32,330 nt of DNA, taken from positions 1-32,330 of the forward strand of contig JACRBX010000221.1 in NCBI GenBank assembly GCA_016219225.1, read 5' to 3'. Numbering within the stretch: the stretch's first letter is position 1; each line of letters opens with the position of its first letter. The stretch is from Deltaproteobacteria bacterium (GTDB lineage: Bacteria; Desulfobacterota; RBG-13-43-22). The notes beneath the pieces are model-generated. The model searched no databases, was not told where the DNA came from, and saw only the letters and a list, made by a program, of their open reading frames with translations. A program made the position numbers and the translations under genes. Below are positions 8,602 to 17,425 of this stretch, piece by piece.

Positions 8602-8629
8602 ACGGACACACACGAATAGACACAGACCG
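8602..8629 (+). repeat. Heptanucleotide tract (ACGGACA-type)
   Basis: Four degenerate 7-mers are visible: ACGGACA, CACACGA, ATAGACA, CAGACCG. They lie upstream of the YfiR gene. Confidence 0.5.
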
Positions 8630-8670
8630 AGATTCTTTTTGTCAGTTTAGCTTTTTGAAACAACGTCGAC

Positions 8671-8714
8671 ACCCACCTCGTCAATCCCGGTTTCACGGGA
8701 ATGACGAGGTGGGT
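8671..8714. repeat. REP-like palindrome between TonB receptor and YfiR genes
   Basis: Arms of 13 bp (ACCCACCTCGTCA at 8671-8683 and its complement at 8702-8714) continue through one A-A mismatch into TCCCG/CGGGA with a 6-nt loop. The core resembles the CGTCATTCCCG palindromes at 14501 and 26688. There is no T-run on either strand; it could still stabilise the upstream mRNA end. Confidence 0.7.
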
Positions 8715-8787
8715 AAGTTATAATTTTAAGCAAGAGCTTCAAATTTTTCAAAGGGCTAAATCGTTACGATTCTTTCAACTCAGGCAT

Positions 8788-10869
8788 TTAAAAGCGATAG
8801 GTAAGCTTCAATCGAAACGTTCGCCCGTCCTGATTGATACTATCCTGCAGATGTTCTTCCATCCCAGGCAATCCGTATTGTTTGTCAAAAAGGTTGTAGA
8901 CACTGCCCGAAAGCTCCAAGCCGGGGAGTAAGCCCCGGCTGAAGAGGGTAAAATTGGCCACAAAGATCTCTCCGGTTTCGTTCCCGGACAGGGTTTTCCG
9001 GCTGCTCTCGTATCGGCCTTCCGCTCCGGCAAAAAGCTTATCTTTCAACAAGGGAACCATTATGTTCAGCTTGGCCATATGCTTGGGGGACTTGGCCAAG
9101 CTTTCGCCGGTCCGGCTGTTAGTGGTATCCTGATAGGTATAGCTCAGCCGGCCTTCCCAGCCGTTCTTCCATTTTCCCTCCATCTCCCATTCAAATCCCT
9201 TGGTTTCGACTTCATCCACGTTCTGGAATGTTATAAGACCATCAGCCGAGTCTGTCCGTTGACTGATCAGATTGTTGATTTTATAATAAAACCCGGTAGC
9301 TTCCATTCGGAAGACCTTGCTGATGAATTGTTCATAGATCAGTTCATAGGTTTTGATGGTTTCCGGCTGGAGGTCGAGATTACCCTTTTGATTAACCGTT
9401 GTATAATAAAGTTCATAAACGTTCGGGGCCCGGAAGGCCGTCCCGTAAATCAGTTTTAAAAAGGACTTATCAAAGGGATTATAGATGAGGGCCAGCCGGG
9501 GATTAGTCGTCCCCCCGAAGGTCTCGTAATAATCATAGCGTACCCCGAGATTTAGTATCAGATTTTTAAATAAGGCGATCTCGTCCTGGCCATAAAAGGC
9601 CCAGTTAAGGGATTGGCGGTGATCGTCCAGGTATGAAACGTAGGGATTGTGATCGTAATTACGCTGGTCCTGATTAATACTATTCCGGTATTCGGCGCCC
9701 AGGGTGGCTTTGTGCCTTTCCAGCAGTTGCTTGACGATTTTTAATTCCGCCCCTGCATAATTGCCCAGGGCTGAATCCTTGTTGATGGCCTGGACCATTT
9801 TATAGTCCCCGTAATAATTATAGTGGTCATAAAAAAGACGGCCCATGACATTCCATTGATCCAAGCTTCGTTCGTACTTCAAATCCAGGTAGCCCCGGTT
9901 ATCGACGGTAAAAGTGGCCGGATCATTAAAAACCGTGTCGAAGGCACCGGTCGGGATACCTTTCTGCCTTGATCCATATAGAGCCTGAAGGGTAAAATCC
10001 TGATAAGCAAAATTCATGAAAACCTGATGGAGCCGTTCATAATCGGTACCCTGGGTAATCCCGTTGTTGGTCTCCGGTGTGTCGAATTCCTTAAAAAACA
10101 GGCGCTGCCCCTTACTGTCGTAAGCCGTACCTGAAAGAAGCATATCCAGCTTGTTGTTAAATTGATTCCCGTAAGACAAGCGGGTCTTAAAGGTGTTGTA
10201 GCTGGCCGCTTCCCCGGAGACCTCCAGGGCCTTCATGGCCTTTCCCCTCCGGGTGATGACATTAACCACGGCGAAAAAGGCATTGGCCCCATACAAAGAG
10301 GAACTGGGGCCGCGGATGATTTCCACCCGGTCGATGAGGTCGATATCCAGGGGGAAATCGTTTCCCAAAAAGGCCTGGTCATAAATGTTGTCATTGACCC
10401 GGTGGCCATCAATCAGGAGGAGAATGCGGCTGTTATAATCCCCGAGACGGCCGAATCCCCTGACCCCGGCGTAACTGTAATTGCGGTCATTGGTAATGAA
10501 GAATCCCCGGAGGCTGTTCAGGATACCGGCCAGGGTGCGATAGCCAAATTTTTTGATCTGGTCGGCTGTGACGATGCTGATCGAGGAGGGCGCTTCGGTG
10601 GTCTTTTGTTCGTATTTTGAGGCCCCGTAAACCGTGGAGACGGGTATCTGCATCAATTCTTCCAGGTCGAGTTTGACCAGGTCCTTGTTAGTTACTTCCT
10701 CGGGTTGGGCGGAAGAGGCCGGGCCGGTCAAAAATAAAAGGACCGGGATAAAAAGTAATAAAAAAGCGCCGGCCCTTTTCCATAACCGAAGAATTCTTCT
10801 TCGGTCCGAAAAAGAAATTCCCTTGCCCTGGGTGGCCTCTGACCGTCCGGGAATATTTTTGGGCATCAT
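8788..10869 (-). CDS. TonB-dependent outer-membrane receptor
   Basis: This is a 693-residue outer-membrane beta-barrel that should import a ligand, unidentified from sequence, using TonB energy. It has a signal peptide (hydrophobic LLLFIPVLLFLTGP, cleavage near PASSA-QP), a mature N-terminus with KLDLEELMQIPV, a plug domain (APSSISIVTADQIKKFGYRTL, GVRGFGR, VEIIRGPSSSLYGANAFFAVVNVI), then the barrel, ending in a C-terminal Phe (LKLTYRF). No N-terminal STN signalling domain is present. The start at 10869 is chosen because GGGAGGT lies six bases upstream; the frame opens at 10962 but would overlap the receiver gene. It begins 29 bp after that gene and is followed by the YfiR gene, so it is probably part of a sensing cluster. 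Confidence 0.92.
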   Translation of the reverse strand: MMPKNIPGRSEATQGKGISFSDRRRILRLWKRAGAFLLLFIPVLLFLTGPASSAQPEEVTNKDLVKLDLEELMQIPVSTVYGASKYEQKTTEAPSSISIVTADQIKKFGYRTLAGILNSLRGFFITNDRNYSYAGVRGFGRLGDYNSRILLLIDGHRVNDNIYDQAFLGNDFPLDIDLIDRVEIIRGPSSSLYGANAFFAVVNVITRRGKAMKALEVSGEAASYNTFKTRLSYGNQFNNKLDMLLSGTAYDSKGQRLFFKEFDTPETNNGITQGTDYERLHQVFMNFAYQDFTLQALYGSRQKGIPTGAFDTVFNDPATFTVDNRGYLDLKYERSLDQWNVMGRLFYDHYNYYGDYKMVQAINKDSALGNYAGAELKIVKQLLERHKATLGAEYRNSINQDQRNYDHNPYVSYLDDHRQSLNWAFYGQDEIALFKNLILNLGVRYDYYETFGGTTNPRLALIYNPFDKSFLKLIYGTAFRAPNVYELYYTTVNQKGNLDLQPETIKTYELIYEQFISKVFRMEATGFYYKINNLISQRTDSADGLITFQNVDEVETKGFEWEMEGKWKNGWEGRLSYTYQDTTNSRTGESLAKSPKHMAKLNIMVPLLKDKLFAGAEGRYESSRKTLSGNETGEIFVANFTLFSRGLLPGLELSGSVYNLFDKQYGLPGMEEHLQDSINQDGRTFRLKLTYRF

Positions 10870-10898
10870 TCTGATACCTCCCAAATCAAAATTTACTG

Positions 10899-11531
10899 TT
10901 ATATCCTTTTCTCCTGGCCATATCTTTTCTCGTAAACCTCTGGGAAAAATTCTTTTATGCATTCCGGGCAGAGGCCGTGGGTGAATTCCGCTTCGGAATG
11001 TTCATGGATATAGGTCTCCAACTGGTTCCAATATCCCTGATCGTCACGTATCTTCTTGCATGAAGAACAGATGGGCAGCAGCCCGCTTAAGGTCTTGATC
11101 TTAGACAGGGCTTCCTTCAACTCTCCGTTGCGGAGGGCCAGGGTCTGTCGCTGCCATTGGAGTTCCAGTTGATTGGCTACTCTCAATTTGACGATGGCCG
11201 GATTAAAAGGTTTGGTGATATAATCGACAGCCCCTAACTCCAGGCCCCTGGCTTCATCTTCTTCCTGATCCAGGGCGGTGATGAAAATTATCGGTATGTC
11301 TTTTGAGGCCGGATTTTGTTTCAGGCAGCGGCAAACCTCATAACCGTCCATTTCAGGCATGAGGACATCCAGCAAAATCAGGTTGGGATCCTGATCGAAG
11401 GCTATCTCCAACGCTTTTCCGCCGTTGGTGGAAAAAAGTATTTCGTGTTCGACCCCCAATAATTTACTGAGGATTTCAATATTCGCCGGACTGTCATCAA
11501 CGATCAGAACGGTTTGTCTTTCCGGTTCCAT
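10899..11531 (-). CDS. Response regulator receiver with C-terminal Cys4 motif
   Basis: The protein has 210 residues. The N-terminal receiver (1-125) carries Asp55 (LILLDVLMPEMDG) and the conserved Thr/Lys switch residues. A short helix leads to a C-terminal module with CSSC (155-158) and CPEC (188-191) separated by about 30 residues containing GYWNQLETYIHEH. This module recurs in receiver and PAS proteins and looks like a zinc-binding or redox site; its function is not established to my knowledge. There is no DNA-binding domain. GAGGAGA overlaps the stop of the upstream hybrid kinase (12-bp gap), suggesting coupled translation, so that kinase is the likely phosphodonor. Confidence 0.9.
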   Translation of the reverse strand: MEPERQTVLIVDDSPANIEILSKLLGVEHEILFSTNGGKALEIAFDQDPNLILLDVLMPEMDGYEVCRCLKQNPASKDIPIIFITALDQEEDEARGLELGAVDYITKPFNPAIVKLRVANQLELQWQRQTLALRNGELKEALSKIKTLSGLLPICSSCKKIRDDQGYWNQLETYIHEHSEAEFTHGLCPECIKEFFPEVYEKRYGQEKRI

Positions 11532-11543
11532 AACCAGGTCTCC

Positions 11544-14447
11544 TCAGGCCAGGGCCAGGCCGAACAGGCCGGCAAGGGATACCAGGTCCTTTTGGGCCTG
11601 TTCAAAATCCAGCCGACGCAGACTGCCTTCCAGCGGTGTCAGGGCTGTCTGGAATTCCTGACCCCCTATTTGGGCCTTGAAGGCCTCGAACTGTTCCCTG
11701 GCGTTAAGATTGTTTTTTTGCAAAAGGGATTCAAGCTTCAGCAAGGTGGGTGCGAATTGGGCCGCCTCCTGTCGGGACAGGGCAGGGGACGCCGTCGGTC
11801 CTGTGGCCTCCCGGTCATGCGGCAAAAGAGGACCAGCCGAAGCGATCACTGTCTTCAGCCTTTCATCCAACTGTTTCAGGCAGTCGTCGATATTCGGGCC
11901 GGGGCCTTTCAGGATGGCCTCCTCCAAATTGCGTGCCTCCTGGTAAACCGCGCTAATCGAGAGGTTTCCGGCCGTACTTTTCAGGGTATGGGTTACCCGC
12001 CGGGCCATTTCAAAATCCCTGCCGGCTATCAGTTGACGCAGGTGACCGACCACCTGGGCGTAATCCCGGCAAAAATCTCTAAGGAGTCTGAAATACAATT
12101 CTTCATTACCGGAAAGCCGTTTCAGACCGGCTTGAATATCGATGCCCGGCAGGAAATCCGGCATGATCCGGGATGGCGCGGAAGAACCATTTACCGGCTG
12201 GGGCTGTTTGGCTGCAGTGCCCGACCCTATCCACTTTGACAAGGTGGCTTTCAATTGATCGGGATCGATGGGTTTGGGAATATGGTCATTCATACCGGCC
12301 TCCAGGCAATTTTGTTTTTCGGTTTCCATGGCATGGGCGGTCATGGCGATGATCGGGATGGACTGGTTATGCAGTTGACGGCGAATAATATGGGTGGCCT
12401 CAAAACCGTCCATCTCCGGCATCTGGATATCCATTAATACGGCGGCAAAGTCCGCTTCCGGTTCTATCAACCGTTCGATGGCTTTCCGGCCGTTGTCCGC
12501 CTCTTCCACGCAGAATCCGAATTCCTCCAGAATCTCCTTACCGACCTGGCGATTGATGGCGTTGTCTTCAACGAGTAATACCCGTGACCTTTCCCAATTC
12601 ACGGTCGGTTTCATTGCACAGGGCAAAATCGATGAATTCGAAGACACCCCTTCCCCTCCGGGACAGAAGACTTCTGTGATCGTATCCAACAATACCGATT
12701 TGGTTATGGGCTTGACCAGGAAACCATCCAAACCGATCTTTTCCACCTGACGCATAACCTCATCACGGCCATAGGCCGTGGCAATGAGGATCTTGGGGAC
12801 TTTGGTCAGATGAGGGTCGGTCTTTATCCGCAAAGCGGTTTCTATGCCGTCCAGGTCCGGCATTCTCCAGTCCAGGACCACCAGATCATAGAAATCTTCT
12901 CCTTTCCCCAGTTCCTCCAGGGCGGCCAACCCGGAATCCACAGCCTTCACTTTGCAGGAAAAGGTGCGGAGCATGCCTTCCAGAATGATCCGGTTGGACC
13001 TGCTGTCATCGGCCACCAGGACCTTTAAGCCCTTTAAGGCCGAAGGGACCTTCTGTCTTTGGTTAAAGGCTTCCGCCTGTAACCCGAAGAGAGCCGTAAA
13101 GGAAAACAGACTCCCAACGTCTGGTTGGCTTTTGACCTCGATTTCCCCACCCATCTGTTCCACGAGTTGTTTACAGATGGCCAGACCCAATCCGGTCCCG
13201 CCGAATCGGCGGGTTGTTGATCCATCGGCCTGAGAGAAGGGTTTAAAGAGTCTGGATTTCTGTTCGGCGGTCAGTCCGATTCCGGTATCCCGGATGGAGA
13301 AGCGCAGCCGGACTTCCCCTTTTTTCCGGGCAATCATCTCGGTCAAGACGGTTACCTTCCCCCGTTCGGTAAATTTCACTGCGTTGTCGACCAGATTGAT
13401 AATTACCTGGCCTAAACGCAAGGGATCGCCCACCAGGGCCAGTGGCACCTCCGGAGTCGTTAAGAAAAATAGATCCAGTTTTTTTTCCTCAGCCGGCAAC
13501 GATACCAGGGTAGCGGCGTTTTCAAGGACCTGATCGAGTTGGAAATTGGTCGAATCGATTTTCAGTTTGCCGGCTTCAATCTTGGACAGATCCAGGATGT
13601 CATTGATAATCCTGAGCAGGGTATGACCCGATGATTGTATTTTATTCAAATAATCCCGTTGCTTGGGAGAACATTCGGTCTTTAAAGCCAGACGGCTATA
13701 ACCGATGATAGCATTCATGGGGGTCCGTATTTCATGGCTCATGTTAGCCAGAAAATTACTTTTAGCATTTTCCGATTCCCGTAAAGCCTCGGAGACCCGC
13801 TTTTGTTCGGTGATCACCCGGGCCAGTTTCAGATTGCTATAACTCAGTTTGGATATCATCACCGAAAACTTGGCCAGGAAATCCATCAGGATATCAATTT
13901 TCCCCCGGCTGACCCGGGGCACGTTGCGAAAGGCCGTCAAATAGGCCTGCCGGTCGAATCCATACCGTTCCGCTTCGGCGACAAAAGCCTGCTCATCAGC
14001 CGGATTCTCTTTATAAAAAAATTCTCCGGCGTGCAGGTGCGCAACTACCTTGCCTTGGAGAATAAGGGGGGTCCCCAGATGCCACAGGCCATTTTTACAC
14101 GGAAAGCTCCCATACTGGTCGGGATACCTATTCAGGAAAAAGGATCCACTTTCCGAGCAATTTTGGGAGGTCAAAGGATGGACACGGTAAAATTTGGTAC
14201 AGATATCCTGGCGGCCCGTAGATGCCAGGATATTTCCCTGAAGATCGATGATCCCCAGGCTTATACCGGTCAATTGATGGATATCCTCCATGAGGGACTG
14301 AATGGCCTGGGATTGGATAAGGGTGGTTAAAAACCGGTCATTGGAAACCCCTTCCGAAAAAAGGAGGGTATCCAATCCCGGCCTCGACCCTTCTTGAGAT
14401 TTAAGCCGGTCCTCTTCGGGTTTTTTCTCTGCAACCGATTCTATCAT
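11544..14447 (-). CDS. PocR-domain hybrid kinase (PocR-HisKA-HATPase-REC-REC-HPt)
   Basis: This 967-residue soluble hybrid kinase contains a whole phosphorelay. Residues 40-205 form a PocR-type ligand-binding domain with conserved cysteines (Cys83, Cys97, Cys117; [15 protein letters not shown]). HisKA follows ([10 protein letters not shown], His238), then HATPase_c ([15 protein letters not shown]), two receivers (Asp526 in [10 protein letters not shown], Asp673 in [12 protein letters not shown]), and an HPt domain ([11 protein letters not shown], His820). The last 90 residues are helical. PocR domains bind small hydrocarbon-derived ligands in some proteins; the ligand here is unknown. There are no TM segments. 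It heads a tight run leading into the Cys4 receiver and the TonB receptor. The ATG at 14447 has only a weak ribosome binding site. Confidence 0.93.
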   Translation of the reverse strand: MIESVAEKKPEEDRLKSQEGSRPGLDTLLFSEGVSNDRFLTTLIQSQAIQSLMEDIHQLTGISLGIIDLQGNILASTGRQDICTKFYRVHPLTSQNCSESGSFFLNRYPDQYGSFPCKNGLWHLGTPLILQGKVVAHLHAGEFFYKENPADEQAFVAEAERYGFDRQAYLTAFRNVPRVSRGKIDILMDFLAKFSVMISKLSYSNLKLARVITEQKRVSEALRESENAKSNFLANMSHEIRTPMNAIIGYSRLALKTECSPKQRDYLNKIQSSGHTLLRIINDILDLSKIEAGKLKIDSTNFQLDQVLENAATLVSLPAEEKKLDLFFLTTPEVPLALVGDPLRLGQVIINLVDNAVKFTERGKVTVLTEMIARKKGEVRLRFSIRDTGIGLTAEQKSRLFKPFSQADGSTTRRFGGTGLGLAICKQLVEQMGGEIEVKSQPDVGSLFSFTALFGLQAEAFNQRQKVPSALKGLKVLVADDSRSNRIILEGMLRTFSCKVKAVDSGLAALEELGKGEDFYDLVVLDWRMPDLDGIETALRIKTDPHLTKVPKILIATAYGRDEVMRQVEKIGLDGFLVKPITKSVLLDTITEVFCPGGEGVSSNSSILPCAMKPTVNWERSRVLLVEDNAINRQVGKEILEEFGFCVEEADNGRKAIERLIEPEADFAAVLMDIQMPEMDGFEATHIIRRQLHNQSIPIIAMTAHAMETEKQNCLEAGMNDHIPKPIDPDQLKATLSKWIGSGTAAKQPQPVNGSSAPSRIMPDFLPGIDIQAGLKRLSGNEELYFRLLRDFCRDYAQVVGHLRQLIAGRDFEMARRVTHTLKSTAGNLSISAVYQEARNLEEAILKGPGPNIDDCLKQLDERLKTVIASAGPLLPHDREATGPTASPALSRQEAAQFAPTLLKLESLLQKNNLNAREQFEAFKAQIGGQEFQTALTPLEGSLRRLDFEQAQKDLVSLAGLFGLALA

Positions 14448-14500
14448 TATCTTGCTTTGGTCTTCCTTGGCTATTATTTTTCACTTCAGCGGCACTTTTT

Positions 14501-14648
14501 CCGTCATTCCCGAATGTCTTTATCGGGAATCCAGGTTCAAAGGTCTGGTTCCCGGTTTACACCGGGACGGTGTCTGAACCCCGGCGCCTGCCCCGGACCC
14601 TGGATCAAGTTCGGGGCAGGCTCTGATCCGGGGTTCGTCGGGGTGACG
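14501..14648. repeat. REP-like composite palindrome cluster
   Basis: The block starts with CGTCATTCCCG and ATCGGGAAT, continues with nested GC-rich inverted segments (CCCGG/CCGGG; CCCCGG with GTTCGGGGCAGG), and ends with CGGGGTGACGG. It resembles composite CGTCATTCCCG elements such as the one at 26688. It occupies most of the 256-bp gap between the PocR kinase start and the upstream kinase-receiver stop. Confidence 0.6.
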
Positions 14649-14703
14649 GCCCGGGAGACTTTTTAAGAATTCATCATTATTCGACATTCTCTTTGTACTC
14701 GCC

Positions 14704-16323
14704 CTATGACGAAAAGGCCAACACCTCCCGGACCTTAGAAGCCAGGACCTTCTGGCTGAAGGGCTTCTGGAGAAAAGCAGCCTTGGGGTCCAAAAGGCCT
14801 TTTTTGATGACCGACTCTTCGGCGTAACCGGACATAAAAAGGATTTTTGCTTCGGGATGATAACCGGTAAATTTTTGAACTACCTCGTGGCCATTCATTT
14901 CGGGCATGATGATATCGCTCAAAAAAAGGTGAATCGGTTTTTTATGGTCTCGAGATATGGACAGGGCCTCCCGGCCGCTTCCCGCATCCAAAACCGTGTA
15001 GCCGTCGATTTCCAATCCTTCTTTTATCGAGGCACGAAGAGAGGCTTCGTCTTCCACAATTAAGATGGTTTCCGACCCTTTCATGGGCAGGTAAGAGGCC
15101 TGGGCCCCATCGATCAAGTCCGGAGCACTCCCGGTCCGGGGGAGGAAAATCTTGAAGGCCGTTCCCTGTCCCTTTTCACTTTCCACCGCGATAACGCCGC
15201 CGATTTGCTTTACGATCCCATAAACAGTGGAAAGGCCCAGTCCGGTTCCTTTGCCGGCCTCTTTAGTGGTAAAAAAAGGTTCAAAGATGCGGGACCGGGT
15301 TTCAGGATCCATTCCCTCCCCGTTATCCACTACCGAAAGCATCACATAAGAGCCGGGTATGGTTACCGGGTGTTGAGGCATCGCGTTTTTATCTATAAAG
15401 ATATTGGCGGTTTGAAGGATCAATTGACCTCCCTGGGGCATGGCATCCCTGGCGTTTACCGCCAGGTTGATGATTATCTGTTCCATCTGTCCGGGGTCGG
15501 CTTGAATGGGGCCAAGATCGGGATCGGTTTTGGTTATTATTTCTATATCCTCGCCGATCAGGCGGCCGAGCATTTTCTTCGTATCCAGAATGATCCTGTT
15601 CAGATCAAGGGGCTGTACCTCAAGCCTTGGCTTTCGGCTTAAATTGAGCAGTTGGCGGGTCAAGGCACTGGCCCGGAAGGCTGCTTCATTGATGTCGTTT
15701 ACATTCCGATAGGCCGGATCATCTTTTTCCAGTTTCCGGATGGCCAGATCACAATTCCCGGTGATAATCGTCAGCAGGTTATTGAAATCGTGGGCTACCC
15801 CACCGGCCAGGTGGCCCAGGGCTTCCATCTTCTGGGATTGGTGAAATTGTTGTTCCAGATTTTTATGTTCCGTTATGTCCAGGAAACTTTCCACCAGACA
15901 GGGTAACCCCTCCAAAATGACCGGAGAGAGTGTTTTGAGGACCGGGACCTTCTCCCCATTGGATTTGGTCAATAAACATTCGGTCTTTTCCGGAGGATGA
16001 TTCTGCCTTGACAAAAGAGAAGGGCAGGGCCCCTTTTCGTTCAGACAGATCGAATGATAACAGAAGAAACCTTGAATTTCTTCCTTGGTATGATCGATAA
16101 TCTCTAAAGCGGTCTGGTTGGCATCGATGATCCGGTGCGTTTCCCGGTTGATGATCACGATGCCGGTTTTTATGGAATCGAGTATGGGTCTTAATTCCCC
16201 CAGGTGTCTTTTCCTCTCTTTGGGTCCCCTGTTGTTCAGAAAAAGGTTAAAATTATGATTCCTTTTTTCCCCATCGATGCCATTAATGATAGTCAGCTTT
16301 GGCTGTAAGTGTGTGTTTTGCAT
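14704..16323 (-). CDS. PAS-domain hybrid histidine kinase with C-terminal receiver
   Basis: This 539-residue soluble hybrid kinase has a PAS domain (about 44-155) with three cysteines (Cys88, Cys93, Cys100), HisKA with [14 protein letters not shown] (His178), HATPase_c ([31 protein letters not shown]) and a C-terminal receiver (Asp470 in [13 protein letters not shown], Lys in LQKPF). This architecture is common in Desulfobacterota and similar kinases. The Cys-bearing PAS suggests redox or metal sensing. The ATG at 16323 is chosen because GGGAG lies seven bases upstream; a TTG at 16344 overlapping the HDOD stop is the alternative. It is the last gene of the chemoreceptor cluster. Confidence 0.9.
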   Translation of the reverse strand: MQNTHLQPKLTIINGIDGEKRNHNFNLFLNNRGPKERKRHLGELRPILDSIKTGIVIINRETHRIIDANQTALEIIDHTKEEIQGFFCYHSICLNEKGPCPSLLSRQNHPPEKTECLLTKSNGEKVPVLKTLSPVILEGLPCLVESFLDITEHKNLEQQFHQSQKMEALGHLAGGVAHDFNNLLTIITGNCDLAIRKLEKDDPAYRNVNDINEAAFRASALTRQLLNLSRKPRLEVQPLDLNRIILDTKKMLGRLIGEDIEIITKTDPDLGPIQADPGQMEQIIINLAVNARDAMPQGGQLILQTANIFIDKNAMPQHPVTIPGSYVMLSVVDNGEGMDPETRSRIFEPFFTTKEAGKGTGLGLSTVYGIVKQIGGVIAVESEKGQGTAFKIFLPRTGSAPDLIDGAQASYLPMKGSETILIVEDEASLRASIKEGLEIDGYTVLDAGSGREALSISRDHKKPIHLFLSDIIMPEMNGHEVVQKFTGYHPEAKILFMSGYAEESVIKKGLLDPKAAFLQKPFSQKVLASKVREVLAFSS

Positions 16324-16340
16324 AACTTCGCTCCCATATA

Positions 16341-17201
16341 TCAAAATAACAGAATACTGACGATGTCCTCAAAATACTTCCGGAGATCGGGTATGATTTT
16401 TTTCAAGGCCACCGGTTTTATCCCCAGGATATCCCAAATCTGTCGGCCGGCCCGGGGTTTTAAATCATCGCCGGGATGACCCATCCTCAAGGCCCGGGCC
16501 AGGATATCCCCTAAATGGACCGCCGCTACCAGTCGGTCCGGTTCGCCTGGGGGGGTGCCGGTATGATGGAAACGGATGGCCTTGAAAAGGGTCTCGGGTA
16601 ATTTCCATTTATCGGCTAACAGGGCTCCGGCTTCGGCATGATCCATACCGATTACCGATAACTCGGCCTGATAAAGAAATAGATGATTTTTTTGTGAAAG
16701 GGAAAGGGCCTGGCTTAGTTGATCCTCCAAAAATTCGAAAAAGATCAATTTGCCGATATCGTGTAACGCCCCGGCGATGAAATAAAATTCCTGCCTGTCT
16801 GCCCCAGCCGCCTGCCCCAACAGGCGGCTGGCAATACCCACGGCGATGGAATGGGCCCAGAAATCCTTGGGACGGAAGGACAGGGTAATGGCTTTTTTGG
16901 AGAAGAGGTCGATGATCTGCGAGGTCAGGATCAGGTTAAATATTTCATTAAAGCCCAGGATCAAAATCGCCCTGGAAAGGGTACCGATTTGTCCAGGATA
17001 ACCGTAAAAAGGAGAATTGACGACCCTGAGAATCTTTATGGTTGAAGCCTGATCGCAGGCGATGATCCGGGTGACTTCTTCTACTGTGGCCTGAGGGTCG
17101 GTCATAATATCCAACAAAGAGGAATAGACCGAAGGGAGGGTGGAAAGCTCCTCTATGATCCCGATAAGATGGTGCACTGTTACCTTGGAAGGTCCGGTCA
17201 T
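16341..17201 (-). CDS. HDOD-domain signalling protein
   Basis: A 286-residue protein whose bulk is an HDOD domain: LSTLPSVYSSLLDIM near the start, then ACDQASTIKILRVVNSPFYG, and an HD-type motif ALHDIGKL (His147, Asp148) with His117 upstream. HDOD proteins are related to HD phosphohydrolases and usually act as protein-interaction regulators; enzyme activity is not assured. The ATG at 17201 lies just after the stop of the HTH gene and agrees with where homology starts. The frame is open to 17267, which would overlap that gene and add a basic 22-residue tail; neither start has a strong ribosome binding site. Confidence 0.87.
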   Translation of the reverse strand: MTGPSKVTVHHLIGIIEELSTLPSVYSSLLDIMTDPQATVEEVTRIIACDQASTIKILRVVNSPFYGYPGQIGTLSRAILILGFNEIFNLILTSQIIDLFSKKAITLSFRPKDFWAHSIAVGIASRLLGQAAGADRQEFYFIAGALHDIGKLIFFEFLEDQLSQALSLSQKNHLFLYQAELSVIGMDHAEAGALLADKWKLPETLFKAIRFHHTGTPPGEPDRLVAAVHLGDILARALRMGHPGDDLKPRAGRQIWDILGIKPVALKKIIPDLRKYFEDIVSILLF

Positions 17202-17223
17202 GGTTATTTTAAAAACCCTTTTC

Positions 17224-17415
17224 TTATTCGTACGCTTTGTTAGTTTTCGGTCCCTCTTTACGCCCATCGATCAGCCGATGGATTTCATCCATATCGAATC
17301 GCCAGGAATTGCCGATCTTAAATCCTGGAAGATCACCCTCTAAAGAGAGCTTATAAATGGTGGATTCCGATAATTTCAGATATTTCCCTACTTCCTTGGC
17401 TGTTACCAGATTCAT
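17224..17415 (-). CDS. Small helix-turn-helix (excisionase/MerR-like) protein
   Basis: This 63-residue protein is almost entirely an HTH_17-type winged helix: LVTAKEVGKYLKLSESTIYK, then a wing GFKIGNSWRFDMDEIHRLI. Such proteins bind DNA as excisionases or small regulators. AAGGTG precedes the ATG at 17415; a GTG at 17424 in frame is less likely. It lies 10 bp after the first MCP and 22 bp before the HDOD gene, and no phage or integrase gene is near, so a local regulatory role in the operon is more likely than excision. Confidence 0.85.
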   Translation of the reverse strand: MNLVTAKEVGKYLKLSESTIYKLSLEGDLPGFKIGNSWRFDMDEIHRLIDGRKEGPKTNKAYE

Positions 17416-17425
17416 GGTTTTCACC

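Noticed and set aside
11514-12239. Long plus-strand open frames opposite the minus-strand kinases (also around 10162 and 29844)
   Set aside because: They mirror well-identified coding regions on the other strand; the translated sequences show no domain.
17224-17415. Excisionase of a mobile element
   Set aside because: The HTH type fits, but there is no integrase, attachment site or phage gene near, and it sits tightly inside a chemoreceptor operon.
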